Source: Guyanagaster necrorhizus (taxonomy: Eukaryota; Basidiomycota; Agaricomycetes; Agaricales; Physalacriaceae). Taken from it: 64,000 nt of DNA. Positions 11,274-22,271 of this stretch are shown here, in pieces. Each line of letters starts with the position of its first letter. The first letter of the stretch is position 1. A program made the position numbers and the translations under genes. The notes beneath the pieces are model-generated. The model did not search any database. It saw only the letters and a program-made list of their open reading frames with translations, and was not told where the DNA came from. Where the stretch lies: contig NW_025064896.1 of the NCBI RefSeq assembly GCF_019112545.1, positions 1,071,966 to 1,135,965 of the forward strand, in the 5' to 3' direction.

Positions 11274-13295
11274 ATGGATAATCCTCAGCATTACCAGCCT
11301 TTGTCCCACGCCCTGCACCTCCCCGTAGGTGCCCAAGCCCCCGCTGCGTATACACAGACAGGCTATAATTCCAAGCTACGACATGACGACGACGACGACG
11401 ACGACGACGACGAGGTCGTGGCCCAGCAACTCAACCGGTCAGAAGAAACCCAAGCAAGTAGCACGTCGAGTCCAGTTATGAAGACAACGAGGTGAGCTAT
11501 ATGATACTGTCGATTCCAAGAGTCCCTTTCATGTTTCTATAGTGCACCGACACAGCAGCAGGATGAACCAATCATACATCAATACGAACCGGAGCAAAAG
11601 CGAAGGCCAGGTCGGCCGCGCGGGTCCAAGAATCGACGCAACCGCTCCAGCCAACCGCCGAGCAAACCAGTGACTCAGTATTCCCATCCGCCTTTACACC
11701 CTAATGGCCCCGGAACGGCACCACCCCAACATCCAGACGTGAATGCCCAGAACCAGCAATACTACGAATTCCAATGGCGCGTCTTGAATCTGTGTGCAGA
11801 GTTCTACAATGCCGCGGAAGAACTGGTGGTTCGTAGGATATGCCCTTCAAAGTCATCTTCTGAAAGAGTGTACACAGAAAGGCGCGAACCCATTGGTTGT
11901 TGCCCAGTGCTATCATTCCTCGCCAGGAAACAAGGTCGATCCCTTGGTCATGCTGAACGAGGCCAAGCGTATTTGCGATACTCTAGTACGTGTTTCTCTC
12001 TAGAGGCCGGTACGAGAAGATGAAAAGTAGCGCTGCGGATCGCTCTTGTTTTTCGTTAATTTTTTTAAGGCTTAAGACGGGTACGAACCCTGGCTCTCAT
12101 GCCTGATAAAAGAACGGGAAGCATGATGCTCAGTAAAGTTCCATCTCCTCGTACTGGTCTCTCGAAGTGTATCTACTTTGAATGGCACTCGTTCTAACGA
12201 TATTATAGCTAGCGAACCCATCTCGCCTCATAACAACACCACCACCACCCATGTATCCAGTTATACCGACTCTGTACCAGCCTCCTCAACCCACTGTGCC
12301 ACCAGCTGGAATAGCGACCACGTCTAATGTCGCTCCGGCTGCCGTCATAAACCAGCCTCAGTCATTCGTTGTGTCTATGGGCGGACCCCAGTATCCTATG
12401 TATGCTCCGCCGCCTGGTCAATACCCTGCAGCTCCCTACTATCAATACCCACCTTACGTGCCAGGCCCGCAATACTACGGCGCACCTCCGCCTCCGCCTC
12501 CGCCCCCGCCTCCGCCTCAGCAGCCCCTGCCTCAGCCACCTCAGCAACAGCAGCTGCAACAGCAACAACCACAGCAGCAACCACAGCAACAGCAACAGCA
12601 GACAGCAGCAGTGCCAACCCCTACAGTCTCAACAACAATGCCGGGGGTTGGTGGCAATCAAGGAGCATGGTCAGACGAAGAAACTGAAAGATTAAAGGCC
12701 CTTGCAGAGGAAAGCAAGTCACAAAATAGTACGGGAGAAATGGAATGGGACTGGGTGGTAAGTCGATTTGGGCATGATCGTACACGGTACGTGTTGAATC
12801 CGTATCTTGATGTTTATTTGATGCGATCCCCTCTTCAGGCATCAAATTCTGATCAAAGCTACTCAGCTTGGTCTAAAAGAGAGCAGCACACGAGCCGTAA
12901 ATTCACGGGGGGTAAAACGGCGCCGAGAGACGGACGGTGAGACTGCGAGTCCGCCCGTTCCTGCCGAGACGACGTCTCCTACATCTGCCAATCCGGCCAA
13001 TACGAACCCGTCACCGTCTGCCAGCCATGGACAGTCAACTCCTGGGGCATCGCCGTCGATGCAGAATCAGCCCAAACCTTCCGCATCTACGTCTAAAGTG
13101 TCATTGCCGTGGCCGATGCCTACAGTGGCCGTCAACACACCTTCGCCTGTGGTGACCTCGTCGTCTCATGATCGTCCGTATTACCGCCCACGGCCGACGG
13201 ACACATCTTCCAAGCCTCTTATGGGACCCCCAGTACAGCATCAATATATGTATCAGCCTAATGGGAACACGAGTTCGGTGATGAATGGCAAGTAG
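11274..13295 (+). CDS. AT-hook and Myb/SANT-like DNA-binding regulator
   Basis: A predicted 548-residue nuclear protein made of five exons: 11274-11491, 11543-11828, 11878-11985, 12209-12786 and 12839-13295. All phases agree. Order of parts: N-terminal region with nine Asp in a row (residues 38-46); an AT-hook KRRPGRPRGSKNRR at about residue 105, which binds the minor groove of AT-rich DNA; a conserved helical block FQWRVLNLCAEFYNAAEELV joined to KGANPLVVAQCYHSSPG; a Pro/Tyr-rich stretch with poly-Pro and poly-Gln; and a Myb/SANT-like block that starts GAWSDEETERLKALAEESK and ends DRTRHQILIKATQLGLK. A nuclear signal VKRRRE follows. The tail is Ser/Pro-rich. The block FQWRVLNLC..KVDPLVMLNEAK looks strongly constrained but I cannot name it. 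Transcription or chromatin role is inference from the DNA-binding parts. Confidence 0.85.
11385..11411 (+). repeat. (GAC)9 microsatellite encoding poly-Asp
   Basis: Nine perfect GAC codons inside the AT-hook gene. The tract is pure at DNA level, so its length may vary between strains. Confidence 0.95.
11986..12208 (+). other. Unusually long intron (223 bases)
   Basis: Intron 3 of the AT-hook gene runs from GTACGT to ATTATAG. It is about four times longer than the other introns in this window. Splicing restores TLLANPSRL in frame. Confidence 0.75.
12484..12606 (+). repeat. Proline then glutamine codon repeats
   Basis: A CCT/CCG-rich stretch encoding eleven prolines is followed by CAG/CAA-rich sequence encoding interrupted poly-Gln. 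Both lie in the AT-hook gene, between the conserved helical block and the SANT-like block. Confidence 0.9.
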
Positions 13296-14199
13296 TTTTG
13301 GAAAACGGTCATGGTTTTAGCTTTATGTCCTAACGAGTTGTTCACTTCATTGTGTTTTCTACTTTGAACGCTACAGGTATTTATACCGTATTCCTTTCTG
13401 TCGTCTTTTTGTTAGTCCTGCTTGTATAGGTTATGTATACGTCTTGTACTACGTACGATACGTGGCCACGGTTAAAAATTCCTTCTCTGTAGCTTCTCTT
13501 GGACTTTCTGTCGTCATTGGTGTAATGCTACCTTGTATTTCATAAACGCATGCTATTCATTCACGGATCATTTCAAAGGTTGCCGGTTACCAGCGTGGAA
13601 TTTCCAAGGTTTTTCCCTACCACCAAAGAGCCGTCGACTTCGATCACCGAGCAATATTCTCTGCTGTATTCCAGCAAAAGTTTCGAGCACTGCCACTGAA
13701 TCATCATCTTTGCTAGTCAACAGGATCAGCTAGGTCAGAAATTCTGAGAATCATCGGCGCGTCTTTCTCGAGACAGGTACTCGTATTCACATACTACTAC
13801 TACATCGCCTCCATATCAATCATGCAGTAAAGCGTCCGATCCCTCCATCTCTGTCGGAAGTACCGCTTTCCTGGATCCCAAAATCATGGTCCAGCTGTTC
13901 CTCGAGGTTCAAACTTGTCCGAGGTGATGGGTCATCACTATCATAATGTCACTGGAATGAATATGGACAACATGTAAATCAAGTAGAAGGAAGCATCACT
14001 GATCAGCTGCGACCAATCATACATGAAAAGGGCATCTGTGGCTCTTCGCATGGGATATAAAGGCTGTTGCCTTATCAGAGAGCCCTGCACTGCCCGTAGT
14101 TTCTGTCCCTTAAAGTTGTTCATTGTACGAATTAGCGCGACTTAACACCATCTGCCCATCAATTCTCTCGTCTCGTCCCTCTAGTCAAGGTGAATATAT
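13296..14199. other. Intergenic, nothing recognised
   Basis: Terminator of the AT-hook gene and promoter of the next gene. The segment ending at 14190 (CAAG) followed by GTGAATAT..CTCCCAG (about 14190-14256) looks like a possible 5' leader intron of the downstream gene. Confidence 0.4.
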
Positions 14200-15218
14200 A
14201 TGTACGCTATCTCATCGCTTCGTCGCTGCATTGGGCAACCATTGACATTCTCCCAGGCCAGTCATAGCGCACATACGAAAGCGTAGTCAAGATTCTGGCT
14301 CTTCAGGTGAAGCAAAGTAAGTTTCTCTATTTTTCCATGCTGATAATTATGATTCATTATGATTTATTAAGTGAACGTCCACCCGTTCATGTATTATCTA
14401 AATCCAGGTCCAAGTCATTTCTACGGCGCTTGTCAGACGCTTTTAGTCCATCTTCTGCCGATTCTTCTTCGGACGCTTCACCCGTCCTCGCCCAACGACG
14501 AAGAGAAGAGGCTCTTCGGGAAAGAGGGCTTTTACCACCTCTGACGGTAGCAAGTTCACCGGAATCTCCGCCATCAAGCTCAGAATGGGATGCTACGGCG
14601 CTCATTGCAGAAGTTCGCATGGCGAGTGAGAATGCATCATCTCAGCAAGGCCCTACAGCTGCTGAACTTGTCAAGAAGCAGTGGGAGCAATCAAAAAGCG
14701 AGGCTGGACCGTCAAAACCTCACCAGAGCCGATTCATTGAGCACATCTCAGTCCAAGATGATTTTCCACCTCAAAGTCGTCCCTCGCCACCCGATGTGTC
14801 GATCCAAAGGTCCAGTACAAAGCGACTATCGAGTTCTTCCTCTTCCGTGTCCCCTAGGAAACCTCGACCTCTTGGGCCTCGAAATCGTAGCGATACGAGG
14901 TCATCATCATCGTCCTTTCCACCGCCCCTGCCCAAGGGAGCAAGTCCGCCCGTGGCATTTGTCGCCCGCTCTGCGCCTCCAACTCCAGTTCATCTCTCTC
15001 TGTCCCAGCGACGCAATAAAGATTTACCTCCTATAGGTGTTGATTGGGAGCGTCGGGCATCTGTGCCTATTGATCCTGTCCCGGATCCTGTATCTCGTAT
15101 AAGGAAACCGATTCAGGTCACTATACATAGTCGCGCAAGCCTCGCGATCGAGGCTGATCAGATAACGGATATCGAGAGTCGAAGAGTTGCAGAGATGGCG
15201 TTTTTGGATCCATTGTAA
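14200..15218 (+). CDS. Disordered Ser/Pro-rich protein, unknown function
   Basis: The main exon 14408-15218 is safe. It reads SKSFLRRLSDAF, then a long Ser/Pro/Arg-rich chain with KRLSSSSSSVSPRKPRP, and ends with a more ordered block (PIQVTIHSRASLAIEADQ..SRRVAEMAFLDPL). Upstream, an exon ending at 14316 (SQDSGSSGEAK) joins it in phase across the intron 14317-14407. The start codon is unresolved: that frame is open only back to about 14246 and lacks an ATG. A small exon from the ATG at 14200 spliced over 14222-14261 would fix the frame, but its donor GTCGCT is weak. I see no known domain. RRLSDAF and the SPR motifs would suit phosphorylation by basic- or proline-directed kinases, which is inference only. 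Confidence 0.6.
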
Positions 15219-18200
15219 AGAGATCGCATTCATGTTCATTGTATTAGTAAATGGACATGAAATGAAGGCCTAGGACGTCCAAGTATTCTAGCGTACCACG
15301 GGGGTTTCAAAAATCATATCTACAGTATGAAATACTCCCAGATTTTCCGCTCACTTCCACGGTGCTGCATTCATCAGACCTTGTATCGCGCCAAGCCTGA
15401 TCCAAGTAATTCTGAGAAGCTATACCTTATACCCTCCAATAGCAGATTGTCGCTGTGTATTCCAAAGTTCCGAACCATAACTGATCCGGTTCCACATTAT
15501 CCGTCAGCCCAAGGGAACAGAAATAAGACCTGGGTAAAAACGAATCATTCGCAGCTCTGAGCCTGGCGGATACCCCGCGGGTTTCATTGATCTTGAACTA
15601 GGATGAGTAGCATTATTGGCGAAGGTAGGACAAGGGCCGCCACACGACGCATATAACCCATGGCCTGGCCTTGGGTATGGGTCCATGGATGAGATTTGAA
15701 CGATATAAACAATGAGTTGCCTTAATACTAAGAATCTAGTTACGCCACTTAGCCATAATAGAAGAGTATGTCGGGATGATACTCATTGCCTCTTAGAATG
15801 AGGTTCTAGCTCTCCACGACCCATCAGTTCTATCAGAATGTGAACAGGAGGAGGTTCTGGAACTTCGTAAGACTGAAAGTTCTTTCCCTCCTTGCATCGG
15901 TGCTGATCATCACAGGCGGCGAAGGGAAGTCGCTAAATTCTGAATACCTTACTCTGGTGAGATCATTGATGATCGTCACGGTATCAAATCCTTTCTGAAA
16001 CTCAACGAACGGCCGGTGCTTACTCCATGGATGGCCCCAGAGTGCACGATGCCTTGTTATGTACCACATACGAGGTACACATATAACCTTTGCTGTTTCA
16101 TCTGGACGGTGATTGTTATAACAATGTTCCTGGACCAGGTTGCTTCCTCACTTTCAAGTTTTTCGTTTTTGCGATCTTTTTGATGTGGAATCAGGACCGC
16201 CGCATGAATGCGGCAATAATTACTTAACTAGTAGGTCTTGCGCCCCAGAGAATATGCTTGATAGGGAATTGAGACTGGGAAGCGCATCTCTCAGGCAAAT
16301 TACAAAACACGCGGGCCAACAAAAGTGAGACAAATGGATGAAGACACGGTTTGGCACCGTAAAATCATCCGAATTGAAATCAAGCGACAGTGAGCGCATT
16401 CGGATACAACGCCAAGGAACAATTGCAGTTCCATCTCCAAGACGTGACTTGCATTTTGCCTCAACCTTCAGCAGTTAGGGTGGCCGCCAGCAACCAAGTG
16501 AATCTGTTTGATGACGACGTTGTGATATACACGGAACCCCGTTGTAATGACACGCACCCGCTACGGAGGACAGAGAAGTACACCACGGCCCACGACATCA
16601 AGCGGCCTTCTTATGAGCTGAAACTTAGCAGTGGGCTTAACCTGTCATGGCTAATCCTGGTTAATCAACAAAAATGCCAAAAAAAAAGAGGGAAATGGGA
16701 AGCACGGATGTTCGTTCCGCAGAGCCTATGGTAGCCGTTCCGAGCTCATAAATGAAAGGACGTATCTCCGAATGAAAGACTGTTTCGTTCTCATGCTTCC
16801 TTTACCGTATGCTGCAACGGTAACCGGGCTGTCATATCTAACAATGCGAGGCCGTTTTTCCCCCTTTGTCGAATATTGCGGTGAAGATGGGGGAACTAAG
16901 ATCATTTCCTGGTTGTCAAAGCTAGGAAAATGGCCGGTCTACAACCAATAACAAAACAATACTCAACGCTTGCGAAGAAAAGTCAGTCCTCCGAGTGCAT
17001 CAAGAAAGGGGGGTAATTAAACACCTTGGCTCGTCTTTTCCAAGTATCTGGTGCCATCTACACCCAGCGTTCACCTCAGAGACCCAACATTTGTTGAAGA
17101 AATTGCGGAGATAGCCAAGGACTTGTCACAATGGCGACCTTATACAGTACGCGTGCCCAAACGAGTAGGGTTACGTAATAGCACGTGCTGGGATTCAAGC
17201 ACGCTGTGGTGTCAACGAAGAGTCGGAAGACGAACCTCCAACCCTAACGACCACGACATTCTGACAAGATTTTCCGTCGACGTGGTTGCTGAATTATTCG
17301 CCTCTCTTTACCTCATTATTGCTCAGATATGACTTCGCTGGTGATGTTCAATCTAGGCTAACAAGTGAGTATTGTCTTATTTTTCAATAATGAGTGTCGA
17401 CGTCAGCGTTGATAGATGCTCGTGAAAACAAAATACGTTCGCTATGAAGAATGGAGTATACATTCAGGCAAAGGTGACTAGCAACTCGGATGTAGTTTCC
17501 AAATATATCTGTACATGAGGCATGGTATGTACGTTATGGAACGTCTTCATCCAGACACTGTTAACACAAAATGTCGGTCCTGCTTCTGTAGCGTATGGCC
17601 TCGACCCACGCTCTTCAAGGCTTGCAGGCTGTCGATACTACGAATTCCTGCCGTCATTACCTTATCAATCATCTCACGCTGGCCACCATCTCCGGATACA
17701 CTATCTTCGCGTGAACGTTTACCCTTTGCTGGTCACACCCTTTGCTTGTTGTGTCCTTTAGGTCGAGAAATTTGTCCACAACTACTGGTCATGGCATGTG
17801 GAAGGGAAAAGGGTGATCTCCGAGATTTGAGAAGCACTCTTGACGATTCTTTATGCTCGTGACTGCTTTAGAGGAGGGGTATACAGCTCCTTCGTGGATG
17901 AGGAGCCGCAACAACGCCACGGAAGCGCTCCCTCCCGGTAATCCGGTATCGAAGCCTACGTTGCCGATCATCTTTGGACACCGGTACCTGGAGATCCTCA
18001 GCGCGAGCCTCGCCAACCTTCGCTAATCCATCGTGTACTTACCCCAGGCCCTCTTATCTACACTTTTAGACCTGCTAAATGCAGTCTTCACTACTTTAAG
18101 GCATATACGGAGCCGTCCTTTCCCAATGCCAAGGTTTGCGCAGGGCACGTTGATGGGCACGAGGTTTTCCTTGGACAGCGGTGCCGTCCATTCGCATGGC

Positions 18201-18903
18201 TTGAATACTTTCCCCAAATATTCCGGCCTTTCAAGTGACTTCAAACATTGAAGTCAAAGCTGATTTAAGGATAGAAGGTTTCGCCAATATTAGCAACCGC
18301 CACCGGATCCGACTGACGGGACGGCGCCGTCTACATTTTTTCGGTTTCCCATCCGTTCCACCCTTCTCAACAGTTCTTAACACGTTCATTCGTAGATGGA
18401 ATCTCACTTACTCGGTAAGTTCAGCATCCAGTGGTATCATTGTTAATATTAAAATCTGCCTCAGCTGTCTCATTCACGTGAGAACAGACATGAGGAGGGT
18501 TTATTGTGGCAGATGCCGATTCAGAAATTGTATCCTAATCGACCGCAAGTCTCATCTAACACGAATGAGAAGGTAAAAGACGGATCCGATAGGTCTATCC
18601 TCGGGATCCGTTCAATTTTACCTAGCCTCCAGGAAGCCGCTATGCTTCTGTTCATTCCACGCCTAAATCCTATCTGACTCGCCTAAGGACCGGCAATGTA
18701 AACTATACCAGTACGGGAATCGGCCATTTCCAATTCACCAGTTTTTAATTTCCTTTCGCCAGCTTTGCAGATTTGGACGGCCCTGATTACCCGGTCCGAG
18801 AAGCACAATAGATGTCCATTATTTCGCTCCCCCCGGAACCGTGATATAAGTCTGACCCAGCCCTTCCCGTCTTCCATTTCACTTCTCTCCCCCCCGGGAG
18901 GTC
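15219..18903. other. 3.7 kb without a confident gene
   Basis: CG content and dinucleotides look like the neighbouring single-copy genes, so this is not part of the decayed transposon block. Several short open frames (16390-16734, 17051-17332, 17515-17862, 18023-18251) lack domains, and I could not join them by splice sites into one protein. A broken gene is possible, since frames flip often between 17050 and 18600, but I cannot name it. Confidence 0.4.
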
Positions 18904-20987
18904 ATGTCTTTTCTCTGCTTTTTGGACTTCTTTCTCTTCGTTGCTGGTATTTACTTCGTTCGACGTCTCCTCTCTAAACGACGTTCTCCACTACCGCCTG
19001 GTCCTCGTGGTTATCCTATCATCGGCAATGTTCTCGACATGCCTACAGACCGCCCTTGGCTCACCTTCACTCGATGGGGTGAAATCTGGGGTATGTCGCA
19101 CAAGTCTCTTTCACACGAATGACTAGTGACATAATTCGACGCGCCAGGCGACGTGTGCTCCGTTTCTATGTTCAGGCGAACATTTATCGTGCTCAACTCT
19201 CACCGGGCAGCATACGCGCTTCTCGATAAACGAAGCGTCATATATTCTGAAAGACCCAAGTTGGTCATGGCAGGAGACCTGATGGGTTGGAACGACATCA
19301 TAGGCCTAGCTCCCTACGGCGAAACTTTCAGGGCCCACAGAAAACTCCTGCATTCAGTTCTTGGCAGCAAGTCCGCGATTCGAACGTTCTACCCTATGGA
19401 AGAACAGGAGGCACAGAGTCTGATGAAACGCTTGCTGGATTCCCCCGAAAGGTTGCACTCACATATATCTCAGTACGTCGCGGAATCTTTCTTGCCGGCC
19501 GTGAATAAGAAAAACGTTGATGATCTGCTTTCAGGGACGTCGCAGCCTTAGTATTACGTATTACTTATGGTTATGAAGTTGAAAAGGAAGAGGACGATAT
19601 GGTCGCGCTGGTGAATCGTGCCATGGAGGAACTGTCGATTGCTTCAACGCCTGGACAGTTTCTAGTCGATATTATCCCACTATGTCCGTCGCCTTTAATC
19701 TCGATGCTATGTTTCTAACCTTCATGTCATAGTGCGCCATGTCCCAGAATGGTTTCCTGGAGCAGGATTTCGGCTCAAAGCGAAACAATGGGCACAAGAT
19801 CTGCGCAACATGATAAATATACCCTATGAGATGGTTAAGCGGCAGGCAGTTCGTACCTGATACCCTTCCTGGCATGTTTCTGACACGCGTGCGTTTTCGC
19901 AGGCCAGAGGTGAGGCGCCGGACTGCTTCGTGTCCAATCTCCTTCAAGAGGGTGGATCTGTTCCCGAACATGACTTGAAGTGGGCAGCTGGAGCTATCTA
20001 TGCAGGTACGTTCCTATTTTCAAATAACTGCGATCAGCCACTAACGCCACACTCTCAGCGGGGGCCGATACGGTAGGTTCGAGATGGAATGATGGGATTG
20101 CTTGCGCTAATTCCTTCAGACTGTCGCAGTGCTGGACACATTCTTTCTTCTCATGATGCTCTATCCGGATGTTCAAAAGAAGGCCCAAAGCGAGTTGGAT
20201 TCGGTACTTGGTGGGGATAGGCTGCCTACATTTGACGATCGAGATGTTCTACCGTATGTGAATGCTCTATGTAAAGAGCTAGTTCGATTTTATCCTGTAG
20301 CTCCCATTGGTTCGTGGTTTGACAATAGCGCCCGTATTCCACTGACTAATTCTCGATAGCTATTCCACACGCGACGCTGGAAGACGATGTGTTTGAAGGG
20401 CATTTCATTCCGAAGGGATCGGTTGTTTTCCCTAACATATGGTAAGTTGGCATCTTATGTATATTCATCCATTTCGTAACGTCGCTTTTCTTAGGGCAAT
20501 GGCACACGATCCTGAGGTTTACAAAGATCCGGACACATTCAACCCTGGACGCTTCCTTGGTCCCACTCCTGAACAAGATCCACGGGAAATCTGCTTTGGA
20601 TTTGGCAGACGGTATGTCACAAAGATTGATATCAATAACGATTTATTCATTGACAAATGGTGTGTTTTCCAGGAGCTGTCCAGGTACGGCAAATGGGGGT
20701 ATTTTCCGGGGAATCTATTTTTGACGCTTCTCTTTCCTCTGTTAGGACGTCTCCTTGCGCAAGCCACGACGTACATCGTGTGTGCCATGGCCCTTTCTAC
20801 CTTCAATATTTCTAAGGTCAAGGGAGATGAACCTGTGTTCAATCCTTCGAATGGGAGTGTCAGGTATGTTGGCATCTTCAGTGTGAACAATTAACTCATT
20901 ACACGAGGCAGCCATCCTGCCCCATTCAAATGTAACATCACGCCGCGATCGATGAGAGCAGTTGAACTCATCACTCGGCACGAATAA
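18904..20987 (+). CDS. Cytochrome P450 monooxygenase, 12 exons
   Basis: A 495-residue microsomal P450. Exons: 18904-19090, 19148-19472, 19535-19683, 19733-19848, 19903-20005, 20059-20072, 20120-20309, 20360-20441, 20495-20611, 20673-20683, 20746-20863 and 20912-20987. The sum is exactly 496 codons with stop. It starts with a membrane anchor (FLCFLDFFLFVAGIYFV), then the hinge LPPGPRGYPIIGN. The oxygen-binding I-helix reads AGADTT, the ExxR of the K-helix is KELVR, the meander has FNPGRF, and the haem loop is FGFGRRSCPGR with the ligand cysteine. All key residues are present, so it should be active. It resembles basidiomycete P450s commonly labelled O-methylsterigmatocystin oxidoreductase-like, but that label says little about the real substrate. 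No other biosynthetic gene sits beside it. Confidence 0.95.
20673..20683 (+). other. 11-base micro-exon carrying the haem-ligand cysteine codon
   Basis: Exon 10 of the P450 is only 11 bases and encodes S-C-P plus part of G. Exons 9, 10 and 11 together build FGFGRRSCPGR. Its flanks are TTTTCCAG before and GTACGG after. Confidence 0.85.
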
Positions 20988-21634
20988 TGTTTATGCCCCC
21001 ATGCCTGCCCACCGATGTCTATTTGTTACGCCTTTTCTACTTTGTTCTTCTCTTGATGTCAGTCACGGTTCTTTTTTTTTTGCGACGAGATGAATTATAG
21101 ATCACTTACGAATGCGCCTACGATTTACGACATACCCTACGCATTCTAAAAATTGGTGACGTTTAGTTACCTTTGTTATTTGTTCATTACTGTGTTTATA
21201 TAGTTGGCTATACCCTTCTTCGTTGTATGAATTAGTACCTTTGTTTGCTCTTTTTACACCTGAGAACTCTCGGAGATGCAATGGGTGACGGAACTTGATC
21301 TTGGTTTGGATTTTGGATTCCCTAGTGTTGTCATGTGGATGCAAAGTATGAGATATGTGTTCTGAACTTGGATGAATTCTTGATTATTTCTGAGGAAGGT
21401 GACTTACGGAAGACTGGCATCTCCTGCATAATTAAACCATTATAATGATCCTATATTTATGCTCTCGAAAATAAAGTTCGAAGCTGATATATTCTCTTCC
21501 AACACGTTTCTAACAGCAGGACGAACGGAGGCCCGAAAGCGATGACGTCATTACATCGGGGAATCACGTGCATTATCCATCATCGGGATGCCAAATCAAT
21601 AACGCCATTGAGTGCACCTTTAAAGCCAGCGTCG
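20988..21634. other. Intergenic, nothing recognised
   Basis: Holds the P450 terminator and the glutaredoxin promoter. The frames present are short and without a domain. Confidence 0.45.
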
Positions 21635-22170
21635 ATGCTTTCCCGTCTTTCAGCAATTTCCCGCTATTTCACCTCCTCTGCTGCTGTACAGAACTCTTCC
21701 AACATGTCCATCAAGAATTTTGTTGAAGTTTGTCGTTCATCTGGAAGGGAAGGGGACCTATTTGACATGTTTTTCTTATAGGATACCATCACTTCGCACA
21801 AGATAACCGTATTTTCCAAGTCCTACTGTCCTTACTGTCGGCGTGCAAAGACCTTACTCAAGGACGGGTATCCCGACGTGGATATTGGTGTTGTTGAGTG
21901 CGCTTTTCAGCAAATCTAGTTTGTGATGACATTTCTTATTTTGTTGTTAGGCTTGATGAACGCGATGACGGAAGCGACATCCAAGAATACCTTCGCCAGA
22001 AGACTGGACAGGGTACAGTTCCCAATATATTCATCAGTGAGTTTGCTTTTTTCATTCTCATCTGAGTGTACACAATGACCTTGTCGACAGATCAGCAGCA
22101 TATTGGTGGATGCGATGATACAATTAAACTGCAGAGCTCGGGACAGCTGGCCGGTTTGATTGCTGCATGA
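21635..22170 (+). CDS. Dithiol glutaredoxin
   Basis: Glutathione-dependent thiol oxidoreductase of 124 residues; it reduces protein disulfides and mixed disulfides with glutathione. Exons 21635-21727, 21782-21897, 21951-22036 and 22091-22170 agree in phase. The active site is CPYC in FSKSYCPYCRRAKTLL. The cis-proline is in GTVPNIFI, and the glutathione-binding GG/CDD block is HIGGCDDTIKL. Two in-frame ATGs precede the domain. From the first (21635) the protein starts MLSRLSAISRYFTSSAAV, an Arg/Ser-rich mitochondrial-type presequence; from the second (21704) it starts MSIKNFVE, as cytosolic forms do. Grx1/Grx2-type class I is clear. Confidence 0.95.
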
Positions 22171-22271
22171 GGGACGAATTTGTATCGTAATCATTACAGC
22201 TAGAATTTATTATTTGGTCACCAGTCGCAGGCGGCAACATCCGTTCCTGCTTACCTTTATCCTGACTACCG

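Noticed and set aside
11820..11890. Apparent frameshift in the AT-hook gene between NAAEELV and KGANPLV
   Set aside because: A 49-base intron (11829-11877, GTTCGT..TACACAG) joins the two frames in phase and restores a sensible protein.
12075..12110. tRNA-like GGGTTCGTACCC on the minus strand inside intron 3 of the AT-hook gene
   Set aside because: The five-base T-stem and an acceptor stem cannot be formed; only a short palindrome remains.
16390..16734. 114-codon plus-strand frame between genes
   Set aside because: It needs a GTG start, has no recognisable domain, and is not supported by introns or neighbours.
17050..18600. Possible broken P450 or other gene upstream of the P450
   Set aside because: No motif (ExxR, haem loop, I-helix) could be found in any frame and no splicing gave a long protein.
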